Source: JARYGU01 sp033795365 (lineage in GTDB: Bacteria; Pseudomonadota; Alphaproteobacteria; Rhizobiales; Rhizobiaceae). Taken from it: a stretch of DNA of 64,000 nt. A program made the translations under genes and the position numbers. The stretch's first letter is position 1. Each line of letters opens with the position of its first letter. A model generated the notes under the pieces. The model searched no databases. It worked only from the letters and a program-made list of their open reading frames with translations, and was not told the DNA's origin. The DNA lies in assembly GCA_033795365.1 (NCBI GenBank), contig JARYGU010000002.1:496001-560000 (forward strand), given 5' to 3'. Positions 9,034-17,224 of this stretch are shown piece after piece.

Positions 9034-9354
9034 ATGACAAAGCTTACAATCGTCGCATTCGATGGCACGCGCCATGAACTGGAGGTCGCCAACGGCTCCA
9101 CCGTGATGGAGAATGCCGTGCGCAACTCCGTTCCGGGGATCGAAGCGGAATGCGGCGGGGCTTGCGCCTGCGCGACCTGTCATGTCTATGTCGACGAGAC
9201 GTGGACCGAAGCGGTCGGAGCGCCGGAGGCGATGGAGGAGGATATGCTGGATTTCGCCTATGATGTCCGTCCCACCTCGCGGCTCTCCTGTCAGATCAAG
9301 ATGAACGACGCGCTGGACGGTCTCGTCGTTCATGTTCCCGAACGGCAGGCCTGA
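9034..9354 (+). CDS. [2Fe-2S] ferredoxin, adrenodoxin type
   Basis: A 106-residue soluble electron carrier. The cluster ligands are readable: Cys40, Cys46, Cys49 (in ECGGACACATCHV) and Cys87 (RLSCQI), the C-x5-C-x2-C...C pattern of adrenodoxin/putidaredoxin-type ferredoxins, with an additional non-ligand Cys44. The acidic stretch ETWTEAVGAPEAMEEDML between ligands is the usual partner-docking region. Such ferredoxins serve cytochromes P450, Rieske oxygenases or Fe-S assembly and receive electrons from an FAD reductase. The next gene, 22 bases downstream on the same strand, encodes a relative of such a reductase, so the two are probably one transcript. No P450 or oxygenase lies nearby. Confidence 0.92.
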   Translation: MTKLTIVAFDGTRHELEVANGSTVMENAVRNSVPGIEAECGGACACATCHVYVDETWTEAVGAPEAMEEDMLDFAYDVRPTSRLSCQIKMNDALDGLVVHVPERQA

Positions 9355-9376
9355 TCCCGGACGACAGGGTGGTGAA

Positions 9377-10072
9377 ATGGCTCAGGACGACAATACCGAT
9401 GTGGTGATCGTCGGAGCCGGTCCCGCCGCGCTCTTCGCGGTCTTTCAGCTCGGCCTTTACGACCTGCGATGCCAGCTCGTCGACAGCCTGGGATCGGCCG
9501 GGGGACAATGCGCGGTTCTCTATCCCGACAAGCCGATCTACGATGCGCCGGGGTTTCCGGAGATCGACGGCATCGAGCTGACGGAGCGGCTGCTCAAGCA
9601 GGCATCGCCGTTCGCGCCGGTCTTTCGATACCGGGAGGTCGTCACGGATTTTCAACAGACGCCGGATGCCCGTTTCGTCACCCGCACGGACAAGGGAGCG
9701 GGAATCCGCTCCAGCATCGTCGTGCTCGCCGGCGGCCTTGGTCCTTTCGTGCCGCCCGTCGGAAGCGTTTCGGCGGCGGAGGCATCGCTCGAGCAGGGTC
9801 TTGCGGGGCAATGGCCGCTGAAGCGCAGCGGCGGCGCGATCGCCGTCGACCCGGAGCGTTTCGAGACCTCCACGCCTGGAATATTCGCGATCGGTGATGC
9901 CTGCCATTATCCGGGCAAGCTCAGGCTGATCCTGTCGGGCTTCCACGAGGCGGCGCTGATGACCCAGGCAGCTCGGCGCATCTGCTTTGCCGGCGGAAAG
10001 ACGGCATTGCAATATACGACCTCTTCCTCGCGGCTGAAGGATCGATTGGGGCGTCCTGCGGACCAGGCCTAA
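9377..10072 (+). CDS. FAD-binding protein related to ferredoxin-NADP reductase, NADPH domain apparently deleted
   Basis: 231 residues from the ATG at 9377. The N-terminal half has the FAD dinucleotide fold (VVIVGAGPAALFAVFQLG, residues 9-26), then AGGQCAVLYPDKPIYDAPGFP, typical of type 2 ferredoxin-NADP reductases of the thioredoxin-reductase-like family. The C-terminal part has the second FAD motif TPGIFAIGDACHYPGKLRL (from residue 167) and LSGFHEAALM. Full-length members have about 340 residues. The missing part is the NADPH-binding domain that should lie between residues 125 and 155; only a linker of about 25 residues remains and the usual GGGDSA-type motif is absent. The frame is intact, so this could be a functional FAD-only protein or a decayed gene without a frameshift. 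It follows the ferredoxin gene by 22 bases. Confidence 0.75.
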   Translation: MAQDDNTDVVIVGAGPAALFAVFQLGLYDLRCQLVDSLGSAGGQCAVLYPDKPIYDAPGFPEIDGIELTERLLKQASPFAPVFRYREVVTDFQQTPDARFVTRTDKGAGIRSSIVVLAGGLGPFVPPVGSVSAAEASLEQGLAGQWPLKRSGGAIAVDPERFETSTPGIFAIGDACHYPGKLRLILSGFHEAALMTQAARRICFAGGKTALQYTTSSSRLKDRLGRPADQA

Positions 10073-10078
10073 AAAAAT

Positions 10079-10109
10079 GCCTCGCAGGTCTGTGAAAGAC
10101 GAGCGAGGC
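10079..10109 (-). terminator. Hairpin with T-run on the minus strand
   Basis: The 7-bp stem GCCTCGC/GCGAGGC contains an inner GTCT/AGAC pair. Read on the minus strand it is followed by seven T residues (10071-10077), so it could end the DUF922 transcript coming from the right; on the plus strand it directly follows the stop of the flavoprotein gene. The rest of the gap (10110-10376) shows nothing I can name. Confidence 0.5.
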
Positions 10110-10376
10110 CAGTGGGGCGCATCGCTAGCAGGAGAGGGAGGAGAACACCTGCTGCAAATGAGACGCGCCAGGAGAACCCGTTAAGAACTTCAATCCCGGA
10201 TAGAAACGTCGTCTTCCCCTTGACTGTTGAGAGGAAAGTAAAGTGATTCTCGATAATGCGCCATCGCTAAAATTCATTTCGCGAATTCTGCCTGCCGGAA
10301 AGTCAAGACCTGCTTTCGGCGGCGGGGCTCCCCCGAAGGGTGCCGCGTCCGGTTTGCGGAACTTATACCGTCAGTG

Positions 10377-10997
10377 TTATTGCCCGGAGGCCTTCAGGCG
10401 GTGCGTGAGGAGGCGCATCATGCGGTCGTTGAAGTTGTGCGCCTCGACGCGATCGAAGCGGGCCTGGTCCTTGTCATGAGCGGCGACCGCGTCTGCGGTA
10501 ACCCTGTCCACGCGCGCCTGCAGCCTTTCGCAATTCGAGTCCGGCCGAAGCGTCCGCAACTTGCGCTCCAGATCGCGCGCGTGATGGCGCGCGATCTCGG
10601 CATGACGTTCCTCGTGGCGTTTGATGTCGCGCGAAAGCGTGTCCCAGATGAGGCCGAGCGATGCCGTGGCCTTGCCGCGGTTCTTCCAGCGTGGGAGGAT
10701 GATCCTGGTCGAAAGCGTCACCTTCGCCTCGCCGATCGCGCATTTGCCGCCGCGCATGACGTAGGTGACGGAGCCGCCCCATTTTATTCTCGTCGCGCCG
10801 GGATGACGGGAGCTGGTGCTTTTCACGGAGGGGCCGCGCCGGGCGAGTTCGTCATCGAGCTCCGCAGCGGTTTTTCCGCCGACGGAGAAATAGGCGAAGC
10901 TCTTCGAAATGATCGTCTCGCTCGCGGCGGGCGAGGCAAAAAGAGCGCAAGCGACGGCAAGCGAAAGTAGGCGAATGCTATTGGCGAAAGCCGGCAT
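10377..10997 (-). CDS. Exported DUF922 domain protein, putative Zn-dependent protease
   Basis: 206 residues from the ATG at 10997. A Sec signal peptide is clear (MPAFANSIRLLSLAVACALF with an AxA site near residues 23-25), so the protein is likely periplasmic. The body resembles DUF922, with YVMRGGKCAIGEAKVTLS and a zinc-metalloprotease-like HEERH motif at residues 128-132 followed by HARDLERKL. Family knowledge: DUF922 proteins are predicted peptidases but little characterised. A longer in-frame extension upstream to 11309 lacks any signal and overlaps the folP promoter region, so I use the signal-peptide start. It is divergent from folP. Confidence 0.75.
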   Translation of the reverse strand: MPAFANSIRLLSLAVACALFASPAASETIISKSFAYFSVGGKTAAELDDELARRGPSVKSTSSRHPGATRIKWGGSVTYVMRGGKCAIGEAKVTLSTRIILPRWKNRGKATASLGLIWDTLSRDIKRHEERHAEIARHHARDLERKLRTLRPDSNCERLQARVDRVTADAVAAHDKDQARFDRVEAHNFNDRMMRLLTHRLKASGQ

Positions 10998-11211
10998 GAA
11001 GGATCCCGATCGTTCCTTTCGGCGCGGCAAGGACAGAGCCGTGAGCGCGCGTTGTTTTGCGAGGGAGCTGCCGTGGCCGCGGACCGGCGCTGAAGGAAGC
11101 CCGTTGCTAGGGCGCGTCGCGCCGGTTGAACTTGCATCAAGCTTGGGGCATAGCCACCCGAAGCGCAACACCATTTTCAGGCTGCCTGCGCCATGGCTGT
11201 GGAGCTTAACC

Positions 11212-12090
11212 ATGTTTTCGCCCTTCGAACCCTTCCGCTGGATGCTGGCCCACGGGCGCAGTCTTGAGCTCGGGCCGCAAGGCCGGCTGATGGCGATCGT
11301 CAACGTCACGCCGGATTCCTTTTCCGACGGCGGGCTTCACGCATCCCCGGAAACGGCCATCGCGCACGCGCTGCGCTGCCTTGAGGAGGGGGCGGACATC
11401 ATCGATATCGGCGGCGAATCGACCCGTCCGGGCGCACAGGAAATCTCCCCGGCGGAGGAGCAGGACCGCATCCTGCCGGTGATCGAGGCGCTTGCACGGC
11501 AGAGCGATGCGATCATCTCCGTCGACACCTACAGGGCATCCACCGCCAGGATGGCCATCGACGCGGGGGCGCATATCGTCAACGACGTGCACGGGCTGCA
11601 AAGGGAGCCGGATATCGCGGCGGTTGCCGCTGAGACCGGAGCTGGGCTCTGCATCATGCATACCGGAAGGGACCGCGAGAAGCTCGCCGACGTCATCGAG
11701 GATCAGTATCATTTCCTCCGCCGGTCGCTGGAAATCGCCGATGCCGCCGCCATCGCCGCTGAACGGATCGTCCTCGATCCGGGTTTCGGCTTCGCCAAGG
11801 ACACGCGGGAAAATCTGGAGCTTATGGCGCGCTTTTCCGAGCTCCACGGCCTCAAGGCGCCGATACTCGTCGGCACGTCGCGCAAACGGTTCGTCGGCGC
11901 CGCCACTGGCCGTGATGCGGCGGAGCGGGATACCGGAACGGCGATCACGACCGCGCTTCTGCGGCTCGCCGGGGCGGCGATTTTTCGCGTGCACAATGTC
12001 GCAATCAACAGGGACGCACTCCTGATGGCGGATGCTATGCTGGCCGCCGGTACCGTGTCTCGCGCCGGCGTTCAGCCGCGGCAGGATTGA
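11212..12090 (+). CDS. folP: Dihydropteroate synthase
   Basis: 292 residues. It joins 6-hydroxymethyl-dihydropterin pyrophosphate and p-aminobenzoate to make dihydropteroate, the sulfonamide-sensitive step of folate synthesis. Both pterin-binding signatures are visible: IVNVTPDSFSDGG near residue 27 and DIIDIGGESTRPGA near residue 64; VGTSRKRFVG carries the C-terminal Lys and Arg. The start is the ATG at 11212, which matches the usual length; the frame stays open far upstream without family similarity. It heads the cluster folP-folB-folK, so three folate enzymes are co-transcribed. Confidence 0.97.
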   Translation: MFSPFEPFRWMLAHGRSLELGPQGRLMAIVNVTPDSFSDGGLHASPETAIAHALRCLEEGADIIDIGGESTRPGAQEISPAEEQDRILPVIEALARQSDAIISVDTYRASTARMAIDAGAHIVNDVHGLQREPDIAAVAAETGAGLCIMHTGRDREKLADVIEDQYHFLRRSLEIADAAAIAAERIVLDPGFGFAKDTRENLELMARFSELHGLKAPILVGTSRKRFVGAATGRDAAERDTGTAITTALLRLAGAAIFRVHNVAINRDALLMADAMLAAGTVSRAGVQPRQD

Positions 12091-12127
12091 AACCGATGCC
12101 GAATGTGCAGACAAACAGGACAGATCT

Positions 12128-12493
12128 ATGACGACCTACACAATCACGCTCAAGAACTGCGCTTTCTTCGCCCGTCATGGACTGCACGACGCCGAGGAAT
12201 TTCTCGGCCAGCGCTTCTTCGTCGATGCGGAACTCGACGTCGCCCCGCAGAGGCCTCTATCGGACGATTCGATAGAGTCCACAGTGGATTACGGGGTTGC
12301 CTTCAAGGAGATCGAGAATGTCGTGACCGGACGCCGGCGCTATCTGATCGAGGCGCTTGCCCAGGAGATCGCGGCTGCGCTGTGTTCGCGCTTTCCGCAG
12401 ATCAGACGCGCGAAGATATCCGTGCGCAAGCCGAATGCGCCGGTCGTCGGCGTTCTGGACTATGTCGAAGTGACGGTCGAACATGTCGTCTGA
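12128..12493 (+). CDS. folB: Dihydroneopterin aldolase
   Basis: 121 residues. Converts 7,8-dihydroneopterin to 6-hydroxymethyl-dihydropterin and glycolaldehyde. Family features are FFARHGLHDAEEFLGQRFFVD near the N-terminus, the substrate-binding glutamate region TVDYGVAFKEIE, and a C-terminal KISVRKPNAPVVGVLDYVEV. The gene begins 37 bases after folP and its end overlaps the start of folK by 11 bases, so translation is probably coupled. Its product is the direct substrate of FolK. Confidence 0.96.
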   Translation: MTTYTITLKNCAFFARHGLHDAEEFLGQRFFVDAELDVAPQRPLSDDSIESTVDYGVAFKEIENVVTGRRRYLIEALAQEIAAALCSRFPQIRRAKISVRKPNAPVVGVLDYVEVTVEHVV

Positions 12494-13013
12494 GGCGGAC
12501 TGGCGAACGGCTGCCCTTGGCCTCGGCGGCAATGTCGGAGACCCGGTCCGCTCGATGGCGGACGCTCTCGCGATGCTCGACGGCCGGCGGGATTGCAGGA
12601 TCGCTGCCGTCTCGCGGCTTTATCGCACGCCTCCGTGGGGCAAGACGGATCAGGACTGGTTTTTCAATGCCTGCGCGATGGTCGAGACCGGACTGGCGCC
12701 GGAAGCGCTGCTGGATGTCTGTCTGGCGATCGAGACGAAGATGAAGCGCAAGCGCCTGGAGCGCTGGGGGCCGCGGACGATCGACATCGACGTGCTGACC
12801 TATGACGGCCTTACGCAGAGCGGCGGGCGGCTCGAACTGCCGCATCCGCGCATGACAGCGCGTGGCTTCGTGCTGATGCCGCTTGCCGACGTCGCCGCGC
12901 AATTGCGTGTGAACGGCAAAACGGTCGTCGAGTGGCTTCAAGCGTGCGACGTGGCGGGCATAGAGGCCGCAAGCGGCGACGGCCTCTGGTGGACGCATCC
13001 GGACGCTATTTGA
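12483..13013 (+). CDS. folK: 2-amino-4-hydroxy-6-hydroxymethyldihydropteridine pyrophosphokinase
   Basis: 176 residues. It transfers pyrophosphate from ATP to 6-hydroxymethyl-dihydropterin, making the FolP substrate. The HPPK signature RWGPRTIDIDVL is present at about residues 97-108, and the N-terminal ALGLGGNVGDP matches the family's glycine loop. The ATG overlaps the end of folB by 11 bases. The 3' end overlaps the 3' end of the minus-strand exported-protein gene by 8 bases, so the two transcripts converge without a spacer. Confidence 0.96.
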   Translation: MSSEADWRTAALGLGGNVGDPVRSMADALAMLDGRRDCRIAAVSRLYRTPPWGKTDQDWFFNACAMVETGLAPEALLDVCLAIETKMKRKRLERWGPRTIDIDVLTYDGLTQSGGRLELPHPRMTARGFVLMPLADVAAQLRVNGKTVVEWLQACDVAGIEAASGDGLWWTHPDAI

Positions 13014-13557
13014 TGGACCCCACGGCCATGCTGTCGACCTTGCGGTTGAGCGACATGCCGATGACGGGCACCATTGTATCCTCGACCTTGACCGAGATTG
13101 TGATGTTCATGGTGTTATCGTCCTGAAGGCGGGCGATCATCGCGCCATTCAGTTTCTGACGATTGATGCCCATGACGACCTTGTCGCCGGTTACGGTGCC
13201 CGAGACGATGTCGAGGCCTTTGCCGGCGGCTCCGTCGAGGAATTTGCCCCTGTAGGTGCCGCCTGCCTTGGTGATCAGCGCGGACATCGGCTGTTTGAAG
13301 ACGCCGACGCGGCAATGGCCGTCGAGCTGGATGCCGATGTCGTCGGCCGAGGCGGACGTGCCGCTGAGATTGCAGGTGAATTTGGTGCCCTTGTATTTGC
13401 CCGCGACGATTTCGCCGGGGCCTTGCCAGGTTCCGGAGACCTGATCGAAGAATGCCTTGTCACGCGAGCCCGCATGAGCCGGGGCGGCAAGAACCGACAG
13501 AGCGGCGAGAACGGCCGCTGCGCTGCCGCGGGCGATCAAAGAAGTGCGCGAATACAT
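13006..13557 (-). CDS. Exported protein of unknown function
   Basis: 183 residues with a clear Sec signal peptide (Ala/Val/Leu core, APAHA cleavage site near residue 29). The mature protein is predicted mainly beta (GTWQGPGEIVAGKYKGTKF, GTYRGKFLDGAAGKGLDIV), which looks lipocalin-like in spacing, but I do not recognise a named family. Two Cys (in KFTCNLSG and DGHCRVG) could form a disulfide in the periplasm. A TTAACCAT motif lies 50 bases upstream of the ATG. The gene converges on folK with an 8-base overlap of coding ends. Confidence 0.72.
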   Translation of the reverse strand: MYSRTSLIARGSAAAVLAALSVLAAPAHAGSRDKAFFDQVSGTWQGPGEIVAGKYKGTKFTCNLSGTSASADDIGIQLDGHCRVGVFKQPMSALITKAGGTYRGKFLDGAAGKGLDIVSGTVTGDKVVMGINRQKLNGAMIARLQDDNTMNITISVKVEDTMVPVIGMSLNRKVDSMAVGSIK

Positions 13558-13606
13558 GAACGATCCTTGATAGGGCTGACCTCGATGGTCCCACGTTTGC
13601 GCGAAA

Positions 13607-13614
13607 ATGGTTAA
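13607..13614 (-). promoter_or_regulatory. Possible CtrA half-site upstream of exported protein
   Basis: Minus-strand TTAACCAT, 50 bases upstream of the exported-protein ATG. No second TTAA at the right spacing is present, so only a half-site can be claimed. Confidence 0.25.
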
Positions 13615-13690
13615 CGGACGGTTTCCGCGGGCGGACGGGTGAAGGCTTCTGTCCTGTTTTCCACCGGCGAGATTTTCCAGGGATATTGAT

Positions 13691-14773
13691 TCAGCCTTCG
13701 TTCTTTCTGCCCGAGAGCGAAGCGGGAGCGAGGTCTCCGATGAAGTCGCCGATTCCGGGCCGCCTCAGTGCCCGGAAAGGCATGGGGCGGCAAAGGTCCA
13801 TCGCGGCGATGCCGATGCGGGCCGTCATCAGTCCGTTGATCACGCCCTCGCCGAGCCGGGCGGACAGTTTCGAGGCGAGTCCGTGACCGAGCACCTGCTG
13901 GACGAGGCTGTCGCCGACGGCGATCGATCCGGTGACGGCCAGATGGGCAACGACGTCGCGCATCAGCCGCAACAGCCCGAGGCTGCCCGGTCTGCCGCCG
14001 TAGAGCTCCGCCATGGAGCGGATCAGGCGGCTGCTCTCGTAGATGACGTAGCCGATGTCGACGAGCGCACGCGGACTGACCGCGGTCACGATCGATACGC
14101 GCTTGGCCGCCGCAAGGATCAGCGCACGGGCCTCGCGGTCGAGCGGCGTCATCAACTCGCGTTCGGCGAGATCGATCAGGTGAGGGCCGTCGATGATCTC
14201 GTCCGCGGTTTCGCTGAGGCGCGTGCGCCCGCGCGCGGTCTGGGGGCGGGATGCCAACAGGTTCGTGAGGCGGGAGAGAACGCTGCGCGCCGCCGCAGGG
14301 CTTGTCGCGACGACCGCGTCGCCCACCTCTTGCTTGAGGTCCTGTACGGCGGAAAGACGATGAAGGCCGGCGAGCTCGCGGATGACGACGGCGGCGAATG
14401 CCAGAACCCCGACCGCGGTTGCCGCAACGGCGGTATAGCCGAGCCAGTCGTTGCGGCTGAAGAGGTCGCGTATGAGATTGTCGATCCAGAGCCCGAGGGC
14501 CAGCGAAACGAGGAGGCCGAAGGCAGCCAAGGCGATGCGGCCGAACGTGAAGCGCCGGCGGCGCGGAACGGCTTCCGGAGGCGGAGGGATGGCCGGGAGA
14601 TCGGCAGTGGTTTCGATGAAGGGATCGTCCGAATCCGGCGTCAGCACGACTTCGTCGCCGAAGCTCGCGGGCGATCGCGGTGCCGGCCTTTTGGGTTTTT
14701 CCGGGGCAGGCTGCTGCGAAGGAACGGAAAATGCTGCGGGCCGGCGCGGTCGGTTTGCGGGCGTATCGTTCAT
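13691..14773 (-). CDS. ycjF: YcjF family membrane protein (TIGR01620/DUF697)
   Basis: 360 residues. A Pro-rich cytoplasmic N-terminus is followed by two transmembrane segments (about residues 75-100 and 112-135, e.g. IALAAFGLLVSLALGLWI and TAVAATAVGVLAFAAVVI), then a helical DUF697-like domain (SIVTAVSPRALVDIGYVIYE, LMRDVVAHLAVTGSIAVGDSL). Family knowledge: YcjF is encoded next to the YcjX GTPase and the pair is linked to envelope stress in enterobacteria; the molecular role is not established. Its ATG overlaps the ycjX stop as ATGA, so it is translated directly after ycjX. Confidence 0.88.
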   Translation of the reverse strand: MNDTPANRPRRPAAFSVPSQQPAPEKPKRPAPRSPASFGDEVVLTPDSDDPFIETTADLPAIPPPPEAVPRRRRFTFGRIALAAFGLLVSLALGLWIDNLIRDLFSRNDWLGYTAVAATAVGVLAFAAVVIRELAGLHRLSAVQDLKQEVGDAVVATSPAAARSVLSRLTNLLASRPQTARGRTRLSETADEIIDGPHLIDLAERELMTPLDREARALILAAAKRVSIVTAVSPRALVDIGYVIYESSRLIRSMAELYGGRPGSLGLLRLMRDVVAHLAVTGSIAVGDSLVQQVLGHGLASKLSARLGEGVINGLMTARIGIAAMDLCRPMPFRALRRPGIGDFIGDLAPASLSGRKNEG

Positions 14774-16245
14774 GCGAGCCGGTCTCCGATCAGATATTGC
14801 AGCGCCCGGTCGAGGCGGATATGTGGCACCGAAAGCTTGAGGCCGCCGCCGGTCTCCTCGATATGCGGCGGACGAAAACGGACGAAATTGAGATGATAAC
14901 CGGGATCTCCCTCGGATTCCGATTCAAGCGCTTGAAAAAGTGAATCAGGATTCTCCGGCAAGTCGCCGGGAAATATGGCTGTTTTTCGTTCTCCATCGAA
15001 GGTCTCCCCGTCGATCGTCTCCCCCGGCATGGGTGTTCCGACGATGACGGGCAGCATGCTGCCTTCATGGCGCACGGTCGCTTCGCGCGTCGCGCGGACG
15101 GAGGCGATCGCCATGACGTCGATGCCGGCTCCGCTCATGCCGATGCGTTCGACGGCACGCTCGACAAGGCGGCGGGTGACGGCTTCCAGGCGTGCGTGGC
15201 TCTCATGGTGAAGATGATCGGCCTTGGTGGCGGCTATGACGACGCGGTCGATCCGGCGGGTCAAGAAGGAGGACAGGAAGCTGTTCGTGCCGGGCCGGAA
15301 GCAAGCCATGACATCGCCGAGCGCACGTTCGAGATCATGGACCGCTTCCGCGCCGCGATTGATTGCCTGCAGCGCGTCTATAAGCACGATCTGCCGATCC
15401 AGGCGGGCGAAATGCTCGCGGAAGAAGGGTTTTACCACATGCGTCTTGTAAGCCTCGTAGCGTCGCTCCATCATCGCCCAGAGCGAGCCTTTCGGCGCAC
15501 GCCCGGCAGGGAGGTTGGATAGCGGAGCGAAGGTGAGGGCAGGCGATCCTTCGAGATCGCCGGGCATCAGGAAACGGCCGGGCGGCAGCGTCGAAAGCGA
15601 GCGCTCGTCGGATTTGCAGGCCTTAAGGTAAAGTGTGAAGGCTTCAGCGAGATTGCGTGCGCCCGTTTCGTCTGCCTCGGCCTCAGGGTCCATCGTCGCG
15701 GCGAGCGCAAGCCATCCGCCGGAAAGCTCGGCACGGATACCCTGGCCGGCGAGCGAGACGGTATTCTCGCTGAAGGTCCGGAAATCCTGGGCAAGCAGCG
15801 GCAGGTCGAGCAGCCATTCGCCCGGATAGTCGACGATGTCGACCGACAGCCTGCCGGGCGAGAACATCCGGCCCCAGCCGCTGGCGCTTTCGTAGTCGAG
15901 CGTGATGCGGAGTTGCGAGATGGCGCGGGTGGAATCCGGCCAGAGGCGGTCGCGCACCAGCGCGCGGATATGGTCTTCGTACTGGAAGCGCGGCACTGCG
16001 TCGTCCGGCTGCGGCTCCAGCCTTATCTTCGAGACCCGTCCCGAGCGCGCCGCCTCGAACAGGGGCAGCCGGCCGCCGTTCAGGAGATTGTGCACCAGCG
16101 AGGAGATGAAGACGGTCTTGCCGGCGCGCGAAAGGCCGGTGACGCCGAGCCTCAGCGACGGATTGACGAGACCGACCGCGCGGTCTGCGAGATTGTCGAG
16201 CGCTATGCGCGCATCGTCGGCAAGGGTTGTCAGTGTCGGTGCCAA
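14770..16245 (-). CDS. ycjX: YcjX-like P-loop GTPase
   Basis: 491 residues. A Walker A motif GLSRAGKT lies at about residues 37-44; the DUF463/YcjX family continues with DYPGEWLLDLPLL (nucleotide-binding region) and VVIAATKADHLHHESH, whose ATKADH resembles the base-recognition TKAD of GTPases. It lacks transmembrane segments and probably acts at the inner membrane with YcjF, which follows with a 4-base overlap. The start appears to be a TTG at 16245, as no in-frame ATG precedes the conserved N-terminus; start confidence is modest. The substrate or partner is unknown. Confidence 0.88.
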   Translation of the reverse strand: MAPTLTTLADDARIALDNLADRAVGLVNPSLRLGVTGLSRAGKTVFISSLVHNLLNGGRLPLFEAARSGRVSKIRLEPQPDDAVPRFQYEDHIRALVRDRLWPDSTRAISQLRITLDYESASGWGRMFSPGRLSVDIVDYPGEWLLDLPLLAQDFRTFSENTVSLAGQGIRAELSGGWLALAATMDPEAEADETGARNLAEAFTLYLKACKSDERSLSTLPPGRFLMPGDLEGSPALTFAPLSNLPAGRAPKGSLWAMMERRYEAYKTHVVKPFFREHFARLDRQIVLIDALQAINRGAEAVHDLERALGDVMACFRPGTNSFLSSFLTRRIDRVVIAATKADHLHHESHARLEAVTRRLVERAVERIGMSGAGIDVMAIASVRATREATVRHEGSMLPVIVGTPMPGETIDGETFDGERKTAIFPGDLPENPDSLFQALESESEGDPGYHLNFVRFRPPHIEETGGGLKLSVPHIRLDRALQYLIGDRLA

Positions 16246-16335
16246 CAGTTCTTTCCCGAAGAGTGCAGGATGGTCCCCAGCGATATAGGTAGCGGAAAAG
16301 GCTGAAAAAAGAAAAGCCGCCGCGTATGGCGTCCG

Positions 16336-16863
16336 CTATCGGGATCGCGGCGCGAGAAAGGCCGAGAGCCGCGCCACCGAATTCGCGTCGCCCGGGCGGA
16401 CGTCGAAATCAACAATAGCGACGCCGCCGGTCGGGAAGCCGAACGGCATGACGGCTTCGGCGACCGGCTGGCCGACGAGGCGGTGGAAGAATTCCTCGAT
16501 CGTCGGATTGTGTCCGACGATCATGACGGAGGTCTGTTCGCGTTCGGCAAATGCTATTTCGGCGTAGACGTCGACAGTGCCCTGATAGAGCGAATCGACA
16601 TAGCGGATGTCGAGTTCTTCGCCGAGCGCGCGCGGCAATGCCTCGGCGGTCTCGCGGCAACGCACCGCCGTAGAGGAGATCACCAGATCAGGGCGGTAGC
16701 CCTCGTCGGCAAGCTTTTCGGCGATGATCTCCGCTTCGGCGTAGCCTTCGTCATCCAGCGTGCGATCGAAGTCGGTCTTTCCCGATTCCGCCCAGCCGGC
16801 ACGGGCGTGGCGCAGGAGATAAAGGCGGAAGGCGGCAGAAGAGTTGTCGGATATCAAGTCCAT
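16336..16863 (-). CDS. SixA-like histidine phosphatase
   Basis: 175 residues from the ATG at 16863; the frame stays open to a TTG at 16926, and as the GGAGG before the ATG at 16863 sits directly against it, the longer start is possible. The phosphohistidine phosphatase signature LLRHARAGW places the catalytic His at about residue 19; SSTAVRCRETAEAL and VGHNPTIEEF supply the other expected Arg and His residues. SixA proteins remove phosphate from histidine, in E. coli acting on phosphotransfer proteins. Whether this copy acts on an Hpt domain such as the one at 8474 is untested. It lies upstream of ycjX on the same strand, 90 bases away, possibly one transcript. Confidence 0.85.
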   Translation of the reverse strand: MDLISDNSSAAFRLYLLRHARAGWAESGKTDFDRTLDDEGYAEAEIIAEKLADEGYRPDLVISSTAVRCRETAEALPRALGEELDIRYVDSLYQGTVDVYAEIAFAEREQTSVMIVGHNPTIEEFFHRLVGQPVAEAVMPFGFPTGGVAIVDFDVRPGDANSVARLSAFLAPRSR

Positions 16864-17224
16864 CCTCCGAGTTGCAGTGCGGGAAGCAAGCCACCCCTTG
16901 CGAACTTGTGTCCCGGCTCGCGCCAAAGATCAATCCATTTCGCACCGGGGACCGATCTTCGCTCGTCTTTGTCGGGATGATTAAATTCTAGGCTTCCATC
17001 GGCGGGCATAAGATGCGACGGCCGTGTATTGCCAGATGCGAAAGGGAATCCCCAGGGCTTTTGCTGTGCCTCGGTCATCTCATTGTAATCTTGGCGAAAT
17101 AATAGCCTGTCGGGCTTGAATATTGGGCAGTTGCAAAAAACGGTGCGCAAGGTTTGTCAGGCTTGAATCGGGCTTTGCGTGGGGATATACAGCGCCCCTT
17201 GAGATGTTCTTCAGGAGAATCGCG
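16864..17224. other. Intergenic region upstream of dksA
   Basis: 361 bases with no convincing gene, containing the divergent promoters of the SixA-like gene and dksA. The only structure seen is a 14-base near-perfect direct repeat (TGTCGGGCTTGAAT at 17108-17121 and TGTCAGGCTTGAAT at 17155-17168), 47 bases apart start to start. Confidence 0.4.
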
